Assembly (NCBI GenBank): GCA_023954045.1
Contig: JAMLIR010000001.1
Span: 310,001-374,000, forward strand
Source of the DNA: Burkholderiaceae bacterium
GTDB lineage: Bacteria > Pseudomonadota > Gammaproteobacteria > Burkholderiales > Burkholderiaceae_E
DNA: 64,000 nucleotides
Direction: 5' to 3'
The position numbers were made by a program, and so were the translations under genes. Numbering within the stretch: position 1 is the stretch's first letter; each line of letters starts with the position of its first letter. Positions 53,127 through 62,383 of the stretch are shown piece after piece. The notes under the pieces are model-generated. The model searched no databases and had not been told where the DNA came from. It saw only the letters and a program-made list of their open reading frames with translations.

Positions 53127-53891
53127 TTGCTCAAGACCAACAGATCCCTTTCCAGAGGCCTGAGGATCCTCCGGGCGTTCAACGACCTCCCCCAGCCGAC
53201 CCTGACCGAACTCGCCAAGCGTGTGGACCTGACGAAGGCCACCTGCCTTCGCTTTCTGCAGACGCTTCAGGACGAGGGCTATCTGGATTGCGACGAGTCG
53301 CTCAAGCGATATCAACTGCGACCGCTGGTGCTGGAACTGGGCTATGCGGCGCTGACCAGCATGTCGCTTCCGGTCGTCGCCGGCCCGGAAATGCAGGCGC
53401 TCGCCGATCGAACGGGGGGTGCCGTGAATCTCGCGGTGCTCGACGGACACGAGGTCGTGATCGTCGGCCGCCACGTCGCGCACGCCGAGAAGAGCCGGCT
53501 TGTCACGATGAACCTGCACGTGGGGATGCGGCTGCCCGCGCATTGCACGGCCATGGGCCGAGTGCTGATCGGGGCGACCCATCCAGACGTACGTGCCTTC
53601 GTCGCGACGATGCCTCTCGAAAAGCTCACCCCGAAGACGCTGGTCAACCGCCCGCGCCTCGTCAAGGCGATCATCGATGCGGCCGAGCGCGGCTACGAGG
53701 TCGTCGAAGACCAGCTCAGCCTCGGCTACGGCGCGGTCGGAATCCCACTCGTGACTCCGCGCGGGCAGAAGTTCGCGCTGACGGTCTCGTTCACGACCTC
53801 CGCATACACGTACCCGAAAATCGTGAAGGAGCTGCTGCCCGCGCTGAACGAGGCAGCGGGGCAGCTTGCCCGGCTTCTGGCGGCGAAGTAG
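53127..53891 (+). CDS. IclR-family transcriptional regulator
   Basis: A 254-residue IclR regulator. N-terminal winged HTH at about residues 8-70 (LSRGLRILRAFNDLPQPTLTE in part, ATCLRFLQTLQDEGYL), and C-terminal effector domain with AHCTAMGRVLIG and GYEVVEDQLSLGYGAVGIP. The start is a TTG at 53127, with AGAGGA eight bases upstream; no ATG or GTG fits the first helix. It diverges from the MmgE/PrpD operon across nested palindromes and probably controls both. Effector unknown, usually a pathway substrate. Confidence 0.92.
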   Translation: MLKTNRSLSRGLRILRAFNDLPQPTLTELAKRVDLTKATCLRFLQTLQDEGYLDCDESLKRYQLRPLVLELGYAALTSMSLPVVAGPEMQALADRTGGAVNLAVLDGHEVVIVGRHVAHAEKSRLVTMNLHVGMRLPAHCTAMGRVLIGATHPDVRAFVATMPLEKLTPKTLVNRPRLVKAIIDAAERGYEVVEDQLSLGYGAVGIPLVTPRGQKFALTVSFTTSAYTYPKIVKELLPALNEAAGQLARLLAAK

Positions 53892-54023
53892 CCGTGGCGG
53901 CCCCCGACGACACGCGGTGCGGCGCCTTCGAGCCCTGACGGCCGCCTCTCGCCAGCGGCAAGGGACCGGCGGACAATTCCCCCTGCAATCGTCGGCAAGC
54001 GGCCGCATGCAGGAGGTGCGCAC

Positions 54024-54491
54024 GTGATCCGCTTCACCTTGAACGGTCAACCTGTCGCGCTCGACGTCCCCGCAAGCCGAAACCTTCTCTGGACGCTGCG
54101 CACGAAGCTCGGGCTCACCGGCGCCAAGTATGGCTGCGGCGAAGGTCTGTGCGGCGCCTGCACGGTGCTCGTCGACGCCCGCCCGGTGCCGGCATGCCGG
54201 ATCGATCTCGCCCGGGTCGAGGGACGCGACGTGCTGACGATCGAAGGCATCGCGGCCAACGGGCGACTGCACCCGTTGCAGCAGGCGTTCATCGAGCACG
54301 GCGCCTTCCAGTGCGGCTTCTGCACGCCGGGGATGCTGCTCGCGTCGCTCGCGCTGCTGCGTCGCAATCCGCATCCGTCGGTCGAAGACGTGCTGCAGGC
54401 ACTCGACGGCCACCTGTGTCGATGCGGCGCCCATCAGCGGATCGTCGCCGCCGTCCAGGCGGTCGGTCGCCAGGCCGGAGCGGGTCAATGA
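54024..54491 (+). CDS. (2Fe-2S) small subunit of molybdenum hydroxylase, isoquinoline oxidoreductase type
   Basis: A 155-residue iron-sulfur subunit. The plant-type 2Fe-2S cluster is bound by Cys38, Cys43, Cys46 (GCGEGLCGAC) and Cys58; the second, xanthine-oxidase-type cluster by Cys97, Cys100 (CGFC), Cys132 and Cys134 (CRC). GTG at 54024 preceded by AGGAGG. Its stop overlaps the large-subunit start (ATGA). Two-subunit form without an FAD subunit, as in isoquinoline 1-oxidoreductase and nicotinate dehydrogenase NdhSL-like enzymes. It passes electrons from the molybdenum centre to an outside acceptor. Confidence 0.93.
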   Translation: MIRFTLNGQPVALDVPASRNLLWTLRTKLGLTGAKYGCGEGLCGACTVLVDARPVPACRIDLARVEGRDVLTIEGIAANGRLHPLQQAFIEHGAFQCGFCTPGMLLASLALLRRNPHPSVEDVLQALDGHLCRCGAHQRIVAAVQAVGRQAGAGQ

Positions 54492-56599
54492 AACCACCTC
54501 CGTCACCCGGTCGCCGCGACTTCTTTCGCCGCATCGGCGGCGGCATCGTCGTGCTGGTCGCGCTCGACGCGCCCGAGAGCTTCTCGCAGCCCGCGTTTCG
54601 CGGCTACCCCGAAGACTTCAACGCGTACCTGGTGATCGGGCGCGACTCGCGCGTCACCGTCTTCTCCGGGAAGATCGAGATGGGCCAAGGCGTGCTCACC
54701 TCGCAGGCGCAGCTGGTCGCCGAGGAACTCGGCGTCGATCTCGGCGCGATCGACATGGTGCTCGGCGATACGGCGCGCTGCCCCTGGGACATGGGCACCT
54801 TCGGGTCGCTGACCATTCGGATGTTCGGGCCGGCGCTGCGGGCCGCTGCGGCGCAGGCGCGCCTCACGCTGATCACGCTGGCCTCGAAGCGGCTGGGCGT
54901 TCCGGCCGGGCGGCTCGTTGCGCGCGGCGGGGTCGTCTCGGTCGACGGCGAGCCGGCCCGCGCGGCGAGCTACGGCGAGTTGTCGCAGGGTGCCGCCATC
55001 GCCGAGGTCGTGGGCCGCAAGGCCGTGCTGCGCGCGGCATCGGAATTCAGCGTGATGGGCCGATCGCCGCTGCGCCTGGACGGCGTCGAGAAGGTGACGG
55101 GCGCCGCGAAGTTCGCGGCCGACATCCGGCTGCCCGGCATGCTGCACGCGCGGATCGTGCGGCCGCCCAGTCACGATGCGCGGCTCGAGCGAATCGACAC
55201 GAGCGGGGCCGAGGCGATTGCCGGCGTGTCGGTCGTGCGCATCGAGGGCCTCGTCGCGGTGCTGCACGAAGACCCCGAGACCGCCGACCAGGCGCTCGAA
55301 CGGGCGAAGTGTGACTGGAAGACGACCCCGTCGGCGCTGACCCCGGAGACCATCTTCGAGCACCTGATGGCCACGCCGACAGGCCGAAGGATCACGCTCG
55401 ATCGCGGCGACCTGGCCGGCGCGCGCGCGAGCGCCTCGGCGCGCTTCGAGAGCGTCTACCGCAAGGGGTACGTCGCCCACGCGCCGATGGAGACCCACAC
55501 CGCGCTCGCCGACGTTCGCGACGGCAAGGCGACGATCTGGGCGTCGACGCAGACGCCCTTTCCGACGCGCGACCTGGTCGCGCAGCGCCTGAAGATGAAG
55601 CAGGACGACGTCCGCGTGATCACCCCTTACGTCGGCGGCGGGTTCGGCGGCAAGAGTGCCGGACCGCAGGCGATCGAGGCGGCGCTACTGTCGGCCGCGA
55701 CGCGCCGGCCGGTGCAGGTCGCTTTCTCGCGCGCCGAAGAGTTCTTCTACGACACCTTCGATCCGGCCTGCGTCGTGAGAATCGCTTCTTCGCTCGGCCG
55801 CGACGGCAGGATCGCGACGTGGGACTACGAGGTGTTCGCCGCGGGCGAGCGCGGCTCGGAGTTGTTCTACGACGTCCCGAACGCCCGCATCGAGATTCGC
55901 GGCCGGATCTCCTACGAGGCGTCGCCTGCGGAGTCGCGCCTGCACCCGTTCGCAGTGGGCCCATGGCGGGCGCCGGGCGCGAACATGAACGTGTTCGCGA
56001 TCGAGTCGCAGATCGACCTGATGGCGTCGGCGGCCAGAGAGGACCCGGTGGCCTTCCGCCTGAAGCATCTCTCGAACCGCAGGGTGAGTCGGGTTCTCGA
56101 GGCCGCCGCCGACGAGTTCGGGTGGACGCCCGCAGCGGCGCCGAGCGGCCGCGGTGTCGGGGTCGCGTGCAGCATCGACGCGGGCACCTGCGTCGCCGCG
56201 ATCGCGAAGGTCGAGGTCGACCGCCGAACCGGCAAGGTGCGGGTGGCGCGCATCGTCTGCGCGCAGGACATGGGAATCGTCGTGAATCCGACCGGAGCGA
56301 CGATGCAGATCGAAGGCGCGCTCACGATGGGGCTAGGCTACACGCTGACCGAGGAGCTGCGGTTCAGGAGCGGCGAGGTTCTCGATCGGAATTTCGACAC
56401 GTACGCGTTGCCGCGCTTTCGCGATGTGCCGGCGATCGAGACCGTTCTCGTCAGGAACGACGAACTGGCGCCGCAGGGCGGCGGAGAGCCGGCGATTACG
56501 GTGGCCGGGGCGGTGATCGCGAACGCGGTGTTCGACGCCACGGGGGTGCGGCACTTCAGGCTGCCGATCACGACTGCGCGGGTGCTCGCCCCCGGTTGA
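54488..56599 (+). CDS. molybdopterin-binding large subunit, isoquinoline 1-oxidoreductase beta-like
   Basis: A 703-residue catalytic subunit of the xanthine oxidase family that hydroxylates N-heterocycles or aldehydes with water. The N-terminus RRDFFRRIGGGIVV looks like a Tat signal, so the enzyme may be exported with its cofactor. Molybdenum-site regions are GKIEMGQGVLTSQAQ, PYVGGGFGGKS, AVGPWRAPGANMNVF and the catalytic Glu667 in GGGEPAITVAG. The start at 54488 overlaps the small subunit. No cytochrome c gene, as often found with IorAB, follows; electron acceptor unknown. Confidence 0.92.
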   Translation: MKPPPSPGRRDFFRRIGGGIVVLVALDAPESFSQPAFRGYPEDFNAYLVIGRDSRVTVFSGKIEMGQGVLTSQAQLVAEELGVDLGAIDMVLGDTARCPWDMGTFGSLTIRMFGPALRAAAAQARLTLITLASKRLGVPAGRLVARGGVVSVDGEPARAASYGELSQGAAIAEVVGRKAVLRAASEFSVMGRSPLRLDGVEKVTGAAKFAADIRLPGMLHARIVRPPSHDARLERIDTSGAEAIAGVSVVRIEGLVAVLHEDPETADQALERAKCDWKTTPSALTPETIFEHLMATPTGRRITLDRGDLAGARASASARFESVYRKGYVAHAPMETHTALADVRDGKATIWASTQTPFPTRDLVAQRLKMKQDDVRVITPYVGGGFGGKSAGPQAIEAALLSAATRRPVQVAFSRAEEFFYDTFDPACVVRIASSLGRDGRIATWDYEVFAAGERGSELFYDVPNARIEIRGRISYEASPAESRLHPFAVGPWRAPGANMNVFAIESQIDLMASAAREDPVAFRLKHLSNRRVSRVLEAAADEFGWTPAAAPSGRGVGVACSIDAGTCVAAIAKVEVDRRTGKVRVARIVCAQDMGIVVNPTGATMQIEGALTMGLGYTLTEELRFRSGEVLDRNFDTYALPRFRDVPAIETVLVRNDELAPQGGGEPAITVAGAVIANAVFDATGVRHFRLPITTARVLAPG

Positions 56600-56641
56600 T
56601 GGCTCGCGCCGCGCCGTCGGCGCGGGGTCCCGCTTCGGCGA

Positions 56642-57865
56642 CTATTGCGCCTGTCCGTCTTCCCGGGTCGCCGCCGCCTCGTCGTCGACCGCCTTCTGCA
56701 CCGCCCGATAGAACGCTTCGCGCGCCTCGCTCGCGACGGGGTCGCGCGCGCCCCCGCCCCAGTTGGCACTGGAGGCGATCACGATCCTGCGCTTCGGATC
56801 GATGAAGATGCCCTGGCCGAAGATGCCCCGCGCGGAGAAGCTGCCGTCGGCGTAGGTCCACCACTGATAGCCGTAGCCGCGGCCGGGCACGCCGATGTCG
56901 GCGCGCCCGGTCGTGGCCTCTGCCAGCCAGCCGTCTGGCACGATGCTCTGGCCATCGACCCGGGCGCCGTCGAGGATGAAGAGCCCGAACCGGGCGAAGT
57001 CGCGCGTCGCGGCCTGGATGCAGCAGCCGCTGATCTCCTTGCCGGTGCGGCTGAGAATCCAGGTGGCCTGCTGCTCCATGCCGGCCGGCTTCCAGATCTT
57101 CTCGGACAGGTACTCCGACAGCGGCTTCTTCGTCGCCGCGCCGACGAGGATGCCGACGAGATTGGTCTCGCCGGTGCTGTAGAGCCAGCGCGTGCCAGCC
57201 GGCGCTTCGCGCGGCAGGCGACGCAGGTAACTCACCAGCGCGTCGACGCCGTCTTCGGGCTGGTGGTTGTTGAACCGCGCCACGTCCGAGTTCGGGTCGG
57301 CGTAGTCCTCGTTCCACCGCACGCCCGATGTCATCGTCAGCAGCTGGCGGATGCTGACGTCGTCATAGGCCGAACCTTTCATGTCGGGGATGTAGTCGCT
57401 GACCTTGTCGTCCATGCTGCGGATGTACCCGTCGCGGAGGGCGGCGCCCACCAGCGTCGAGGTGATCGACTTGGCGACCGAGAAACTCGTCCAGCGCCCG
57501 CTGGCGTCGAAGTCCAGCCCGTAGCGCTCCAGGCGCACCTTGCCGTCGTGCACGACGAGCAGCGCCGCACTGCGCTGCCCGGCCATGTACGCGTCGACGT
57601 CGAGCGCCAGCTTCAGCGGCGGACCCGGCGGCAGCGGCAGCGGCGCGCCCCCGGCCGGCACGACCCGTGCCTTCGCGAGCACCGGCAGGCGGTCGAGCGC
57701 GCGAAACGCCGCATCGCGCTGAGGCTGGCTCCAGAACAGGATGTCGCGGTTGGTGGGAAACGTCGCCAGCAGGCCGCGCGTTTCCTTGTCGAGACCGAGC
57801 CAGCCGGCGGTGCCGACTACCACGAGGCCGGTCAGCAATCCGGCAGCGATCTTCCTGAGCTTCAT
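56642..57865 (-). CDS. serine hydrolase of the class C beta-lactamase family
   Basis: A 407-residue protein with an N-terminal signal or anchor (MKLRKIAAGLLTGLVVVGTA), then a beta-lactamase/DD-peptidase-like domain. The catalytic SxxK is Ser129-Val-Ala-Lys132 and the second motif is Tyr229-Ser-Thr. The third box (HxG or KTG) seems to be GIFGQG. Such proteins are usually esterases or amidases rather than true beta-lactamases. It is convergent with the molybdenum hydroxylase and stands alone. A Pro-rich linker (APLPLPPGPP) lies near residue 75. Confidence 0.9.
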   Translation of the reverse strand: MKLRKIAAGLLTGLVVVGTAGWLGLDKETRGLLATFPTNRDILFWSQPQRDAAFRALDRLPVLAKARVVPAGGAPLPLPPGPPLKLALDVDAYMAGQRSAALLVVHDGKVRLERYGLDFDASGRWTSFSVAKSITSTLVGAALRDGYIRSMDDKVSDYIPDMKGSAYDDVSIRQLLTMTSGVRWNEDYADPNSDVARFNNHQPEDGVDALVSYLRRLPREAPAGTRWLYSTGETNLVGILVGAATKKPLSEYLSEKIWKPAGMEQQATWILSRTGKEISGCCIQAATRDFARFGLFILDGARVDGQSIVPDGWLAEATTGRADIGVPGRGYGYQWWTYADGSFSARGIFGQGIFIDPKRRIVIASSANWGGGARDPVASEAREAFYRAVQKAVDDEAAATREDGQAQ

Positions 57866-57942
57866 TGGGGAACTCCGGGGAGGCGTGAGCGATGGATGGT
57901 ACTAGACACGATGCGAGCCTCGCCCCCGGCGCCCGGGCCGCC

Positions 57943-59166
57943 TCACGGCTTGCGCATCACGACCAAGCCCTTCAGGTACTCGCCTTCCGGGAACTCCAGC
58001 GTCACCGGATGGTCGGGGGCAGCCCCCATCGTCTCGACGAGGTAGCCGTCCACCCCTGCATCGGCCCCGGCGGAGGCCACGATCTTGTGGAACAGGTCGG
58101 CATTGATCCCGCCCGAGCACGAGAACGTGAACAGTATGCCGCCGGGCTCGAGCAGCTGCAGCGCGAGCCGGTTGATGTCCTTGTAGGCCCGCGCGGCGCG
58201 CTCGGCGTGGCTCGCCGTCGGCGCGAACTTGGGCGGATCGAGCACGATCGCATCGAAGCGCGCCCCCTCGCGCAGGAACTGCCGCAGCGAAGCGTTGACG
58301 TCGGCATCGAGGAATCGGGTGCGCGCGGCGCCGAAGCCGTTGGACGCCAGGTTCGCGCGAGCCCGCGCGAGCGCCGGCGCGGACGAGTCGATCGACACGA
58401 CTTCGCCGTCGTCGACGCCCGCCGCGCGCATGCCGGCGAGCGCGGCCACCGTGAAGCCGCCGGTGTAGCAGAAGCAGTTCAGCACCCGGCGCAGCCGCAA
58501 TCGCTGCACCCAGTCGGCGAAGCGCTTGCGGTTGTCGCGCTGGTCCAGGTAGAAGCCGGTCTTGTGCCCTTCGGCGATGTCGACGCACAGGCGCCAGTCG
58601 TGCTCGCGGATCTCCAATCCGGTCGGCGCCGCCGCCGCGCCGCTCGTCGCCGCGCCGCGCAGCCAGCCGGTGGCCGGCGCCAACCCCTCGAGCGCGCGCA
58701 CGCTCGCGTCCGAGCGTTCGTAGAGCCGCGCAAGACCGGTCTCGCGCAGCAATGCGTCGACGATGACGCTCTTCCAGCGCTCCGCGCCCGCGCTGGTGAA
58801 CTGCGCGACCAGCGTTTCGGCATAGCGATCGACGATCAACCCCGGCAGCCCGTCGGACTCGCCGTGCACGAGGCGCATACCGTCGCTGCGGATGTCGAAG
58901 CGGCTGCGTACGCCGATCGCGCGGGCGCAGGCGGCCGCGAAGAACGCGGCGTCGATGCGCTGCGCCTCGTCGAAACTCCAGACGCGTGCGCGGATCCGCG
59001 ACTGCGGACTGAACGCGGCCCAGGCCAGGAACCTGCCGTCGTGCGACTCCACGCGCACGGTCTCGCCGGGATCACCCCCGCCCTTCGCGATGGCAGAGTC
59101 GAATATCCACGGATGGCGGCGCAGCAGCGAACGCTCCCTGCCGGGATGCAGGCGAATCGTCTTCAT
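57943..59166 (-). CDS. rlmI: 23S rRNA (cytosine-5)-methyltransferase RlmI
   Basis: A 407-residue SAM-dependent methyltransferase that methylates C1962 of 23S rRNA. N-terminal PUA domain (RLHPGRERSLLRRHPWIFDSA in part), EEHE-like middle part, and a Rossmann domain with NCFCYTGGFTVAA (motif I), DSSAPALARA and LDPPKFA (motif IV) and catalytic Cys in FSCSGG. Full length. It is a housekeeping gene, single, in minus direction. Confidence 0.95.
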   Translation of the reverse strand: MKTIRLHPGRERSLLRRHPWIFDSAIAKGGGDPGETVRVESHDGRFLAWAAFSPQSRIRARVWSFDEAQRIDAAFFAAACARAIGVRSRFDIRSDGMRLVHGESDGLPGLIVDRYAETLVAQFTSAGAERWKSVIVDALLRETGLARLYERSDASVRALEGLAPATGWLRGAATSGAAAAPTGLEIREHDWRLCVDIAEGHKTGFYLDQRDNRKRFADWVQRLRLRRVLNCFCYTGGFTVAALAGMRAAGVDDGEVVSIDSSAPALARARANLASNGFGAARTRFLDADVNASLRQFLREGARFDAIVLDPPKFAPTASHAERAARAYKDINRLALQLLEPGGILFTFSCSGGINADLFHKIVASAGADAGVDGYLVETMGAAPDHPVTLEFPEGEYLKGLVVMRKP

Positions 59167-59257
59167 GGGCGCATTGTGCGCCCCGCGCTGTCGCGCGTCG
59201 CAGCGAGGGGATCGGCCAGCGCCTCAGCCGGGCGTCGTCGGCAGGACCGGCAGGCGG

Positions 59258-60250
59258 TCAATCCACCTTTGCGCCCGACGCCCTGATCACCTCGCCCCAG
59301 CGTGCTGCCTCGCTACGGATGTAGGCGGCGAACTGATCGGGACTCGCACTGCTGCGCGGCTCGACGCTCAACTCCTGGAGTCGCGCGCGCACCGCGGGCT
59401 GCGACAGGATCTTCGCCAACTGCCGGTTCAAGCTACCTACGACCTCGGCAGGGGTGCCGGCGGGTGCGACGAGGCCTTGCCAGGCGGCAGCGTCGAAATC
59501 CACCGTGCCGGGTACGCCGGATTCGGAAATCGCCGGCACGTCGGGCACCGCCGGCTGACGCTTCGACGTGGCCACCGCGAGCGCGACGAGCCTCCCGGTG
59601 CGCACGTGTGGCAGCGCAGGTGCGAAGTCGCTGAACATCACGTTGATCTGGCCGCCGACGAGGTCGGTGATCGCCGGGGCCGAGCCTTTGTACGGAACAT
59701 GCCGCATCTGGATGCCGGTGGCCGCGCGAAACATCTCGGCGATCAGGTGCTGCGGGCTGCCGTTGCCGGCCGAGCCGTAGATGAGCGCATTCGGGTCGCG
59801 CTTGGCCAGCGCCACCAGGTCGGCCAGCGTCGTCACTTTCAGGGACGGACTCACGACCGCGATGAACGGCACGGCGGCGACCAGTCCGACCGGCGCGAAG
59901 TCGCGGGCGGGGTCGTAGGTCAGCTTCGGATACAGCGCGGGATTGATCGCGAGGGTCGTGCTGGTGGCCAGCAGCAGTGTGCCGCCGTCGGCAGGGGCAC
60001 GTGCGACGAAGCTCGCCCCGACGCCGGTCCCGGCGCCGGGCCGGTTCTCGACGACGACCGTACGTCCGAGCGCCGCGCCGAGATACTGGGCGATGAGCCT
60101 CCCCAGAAGGTCGCTCGTCCCGCCGGGCGCGTACGGAACCACCAGGACCATCGGCTTGTCCTGTTGCGCCAATGCGCGGGTCGGCGCTGTCGCGACGGCG
60201 GCCAGGCCGAGTGCTCCGCCGAGTCCTTGCAGCAGCTTGCGTCGTTCCAT
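59258..60250 (-). CDS. Bug/TctC-family substrate-binding protein
   Basis: A 330-residue periplasmic protein. Signal begins MERRKLLQGLGGALGLAAVA, with cleavage near ALAQQ; the RRK plus GG may allow Tat export. MVLVVPYAPGGTSD follows, and the ligand loop is PADGGTL. The ATG at 60250 has GAGGAG and AAGG before it. It lies 32 bases after the amidohydrolase gene and is probably in one operon with it. No tctAB nearby. Confidence 0.93.
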   Translation of the reverse strand: MERRKLLQGLGGALGLAAVATAPTRALAQQDKPMVLVVPYAPGGTSDLLGRLIAQYLGAALGRTVVVENRPGAGTGVGASFVARAPADGGTLLLATSTTLAINPALYPKLTYDPARDFAPVGLVAAVPFIAVVSPSLKVTTLADLVALAKRDPNALIYGSAGNGSPQHLIAEMFRAATGIQMRHVPYKGSAPAITDLVGGQINVMFSDFAPALPHVRTGRLVALAVATSKRQPAVPDVPAISESGVPGTVDFDAAAWQGLVAPAGTPAEVVGSLNRQLAKILSQPAVRARLQELSVEPRSSASPDQFAAYIRSEAARWGEVIRASGAKVD

Positions 60251-60282
60251 GTCCTTGTCTCCTCGTTCGTTCGGGCGTCGGT

Positions 60283-61272
60283 TCAACCGAATTCGAAGAT
60301 TCGCGACGCGTTGCCGCCGCGAACCTGGTGGCGGATGGCGCCCGGAAGATTGTCCACGCGAGCGAGGCATCCGGTCATGTCGCCGATGTTGTGCGGATAG
60401 TCGGATCCGTACAGGACATTGTCCGGTCCGCATACCTTCACGCACATGTCGAGCGCTTCCTGCGTGAACACGACGGTATCGACGTACACGCGGCGCATGT
60501 AGTTGCTCGGGCGCTCCTGTGTGCGAGCGCGGCAGCGCGGGATGCGCTCGTGGCAGATGTCGAGCCGCCCGACAAGGTACGGCAGCGCGCCGCCGCCGTG
60601 CGAAGCGATGAGTTTCAGGTTCGGATAGCGATCGAGGAACCCGTCGTAGATACAGCGCGCGATCGCCAGCGACGTGTCGAACGTGAACCCGATCGGCGGA
60701 ATCAGGTTGTGGTCGGCCATGTCCATTTCGCCGGCGCCCGGCGGATCGGTCGGATGGACCAGGACCGGGAGACGGCGATCGTCGATGGCCTTCCAGATGT
60801 CGGCGAACGCCGGGTCGGTGAGCGATCGCCCGCCAATGTTCGCCAGCACCATGACGCCGACCGCCCCCGCGTCGCAGGCGCGGCCGAGTTCCTGCAGCGC
60901 TAGGTCCCGGTGCTGCCACGGCAGCGACGCGAACCAGCGGATGCGCTCCGGGTATCGACGCTGCGCCGCGGCCATGTCGTCGTTGACGATCCGTGCGGCC
61001 TTCAGGCTGATCTCCGGCCCGCCCCAGTACGCGTTCGGGCAGGTCAGCGAGACGACGGCGAGGTCGACCCGGGCGCGGTCCATGTTCCTGATGCGCAGGT
61101 CGTAGTCGAACATCCCCGGGGTGAGCGTCATGAACGGCGCCCCGTCCTTGTGAACGGCCTCGACGCCCGCGTCCACCTGCGCGACCGAGTAGCGCGGGGC
61201 GCCATGCCGCTTGAGCAGGTCGAGCCACTCCCTGTTTAGCATGTGCGTGTGGATGTCGACCACGAGGCTCAT
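60283..61272 (-). CDS. amidohydrolase family protein (ACMSD/resorcylate decarboxylase-like)
   Basis: A 329-residue metal-dependent TIM-barrel protein of the amidohydrolase_2 family. Metal ligands: DIHTH (His8, His10), VLVHPTD, IASHGGGALPY and YGSDYPHN (Asp). Members include aminocarboxymuconate-semialdehyde decarboxylase, gamma-resorcylate decarboxylase and lactone hydrolases. The ATG at 61272 has GGAG six bases upstream; a TTG eight codons earlier is less likely. It diverges from a LysR gene and is followed by a Bug binding protein, which may import its substrate. Confidence 0.92.
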   Translation of the reverse strand: MSLVVDIHTHMLNREWLDLLKRHGAPRYSVAQVDAGVEAVHKDGAPFMTLTPGMFDYDLRIRNMDRARVDLAVVSLTCPNAYWGGPEISLKAARIVNDDMAAAQRRYPERIRWFASLPWQHRDLALQELGRACDAGAVGVMVLANIGGRSLTDPAFADIWKAIDDRRLPVLVHPTDPPGAGEMDMADHNLIPPIGFTFDTSLAIARCIYDGFLDRYPNLKLIASHGGGALPYLVGRLDICHERIPRCRARTQERPSNYMRRVYVDTVVFTQEALDMCVKVCGPDNVLYGSDYPHNIGDMTGCLARVDNLPGAIRHQVRGGNASRIFEFG

Positions 61273-61302
61273 CTTCGTCTCCGGCAGCTTCGGCAATCCG
61301 GG

Positions 61303-61317
61303 GATCGTTTCACGATC
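61303..61317. promoter_or_regulatory. candidate LysR operator
   Basis: GATCG-TTTCA-CGATC, perfect five-base arms, in the 94-base gap between the amidohydrolase gene and the divergent LysR gene. Geometry not an exact LysR box; inferred from position. Confidence 0.35.
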
Positions 61318-61366
61318 GGGTCACCACGTAAAATTGATTATTTGCCACGATTCATGTCTTCTCTTT

Positions 61367-62314
61367 ATGAATATCAACCTGAGACAGCTCCAGGCCTTCG
61401 TCGGCGTATACCGCCTCGGCAGCCTCACACGTGCTGCCGAGCAGATGTTCATCACTCAGCCGGCGGCGAGCGTGATGATCCGACAGCTCGAGGAATCGAT
61501 CGGCGTGAGGCTCTTCGACCGCACGACGCGCTCGTTGCGTCCGACCGCCGCAGCGCACGAGTCGATCGCACGCGCCGAGCGCATCCTCCGCGAATTCGAC
61601 CAGCTCGCCGGCGGCTTCGAGGACGTTGCGCGCCGACGGCGCGGATCGCTCGTGCTGGGCGCGACGCCGGCGGTGGCCGCCTCGCTCGTGCCGCCCGCGC
61701 TGCTCGAGTTCCGCAAGCGCTGGCCGGCGATCGACGTGACGATTCACGACCTGGCTCCCGAAGACCTCGTCGGCTCGGTGGTCGACGAGACGGTGGAACT
61801 CAGCTTCGGCACGCCGCACGGTCCGTCAGCTGAGATCGATCTGGCGCCCCTGCTCAATGACCGGATGTGCCTGATCTGCCCGCGGAACGCGCCGCTCGCC
61901 CGTCGCAGGCAGATCGCCTGGAGCGAGATCGCCGGGCATCCGAGCGTCACCGTGAAGAAAGGAAGCGGCATCCGGGCGATCATCGACGAGACGATGAGCC
62001 GCCTCGGCCTGCGTTTCGAACCTGCCTATGAAGTCTCCTATCTGGCCACAGCGCTGTCGTTGACGCAGCACGGGCTCGGCGTTTCGGTGCTTCCATCCTA
62101 TCTCACGCGGTACTTCCACAGCGGCCAGCTCTCGGCGATTCGCCTCGTCGACCCCGTGGTCACGCGCAATCTCTCGATCGTGACCCGAAAGGGTGCGTCG
62201 CTGTCGCCCGCTGCGGAGGGCTTCGTCGAGATCCTGCGATCGCAGATCGGCACGGATGCACGCGCGGCGGCAGCGCCCCGAGCGCCCGCGCGCAGTCGCC
62301 GCGCACGGGCCTGA
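61367..62314 (+). CDS. LysR-family transcriptional regulator
   Basis: A 315-residue LysR regulator with HTH at about residues 4-62 (LRQLQAFVGVYRLGSLTRAAEQ in part, RLFDRTTRSLRPTAA) and a typical effector domain. The C-terminus is rich in Ala, Pro and Arg. The ATG at 61367 follows an AT-rich leader. It diverges from the amidohydrolase-Bug operon and probably regulates it. It is convergent with the CoxG-like gene. Confidence 0.93.
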   Translation: MNINLRQLQAFVGVYRLGSLTRAAEQMFITQPAASVMIRQLEESIGVRLFDRTTRSLRPTAAAHESIARAERILREFDQLAGGFEDVARRRRGSLVLGATPAVAASLVPPALLEFRKRWPAIDVTIHDLAPEDLVGSVVDETVELSFGTPHGPSAEIDLAPLLNDRMCLICPRNAPLARRRQIAWSEIAGHPSVTVKKGSGIRAIIDETMSRLGLRFEPAYEVSYLATALSLTQHGLGVSVLPSYLTRYFHSGQLSAIRLVDPVVTRNLSIVTRKGASLSPAAEGFVEILRSQIGTDARAAAAPRAPARSRRARA

Positions 62315-62383
62315 GTTCGCCGCGCAGATCGCCGAGCTGTCAGCAGCGCTGCGCACCGGCGCACGCTGCAACTCGCTTCACGG

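Noticed and set aside
56610-56624. CGCGCC-GTC-GGCGCG hairpin between the molybdenum hydroxylase and serine hydrolase genes
   Set aside because: Could end both transcripts, but there is no T-run and such short GC palindromes are frequent by chance here.
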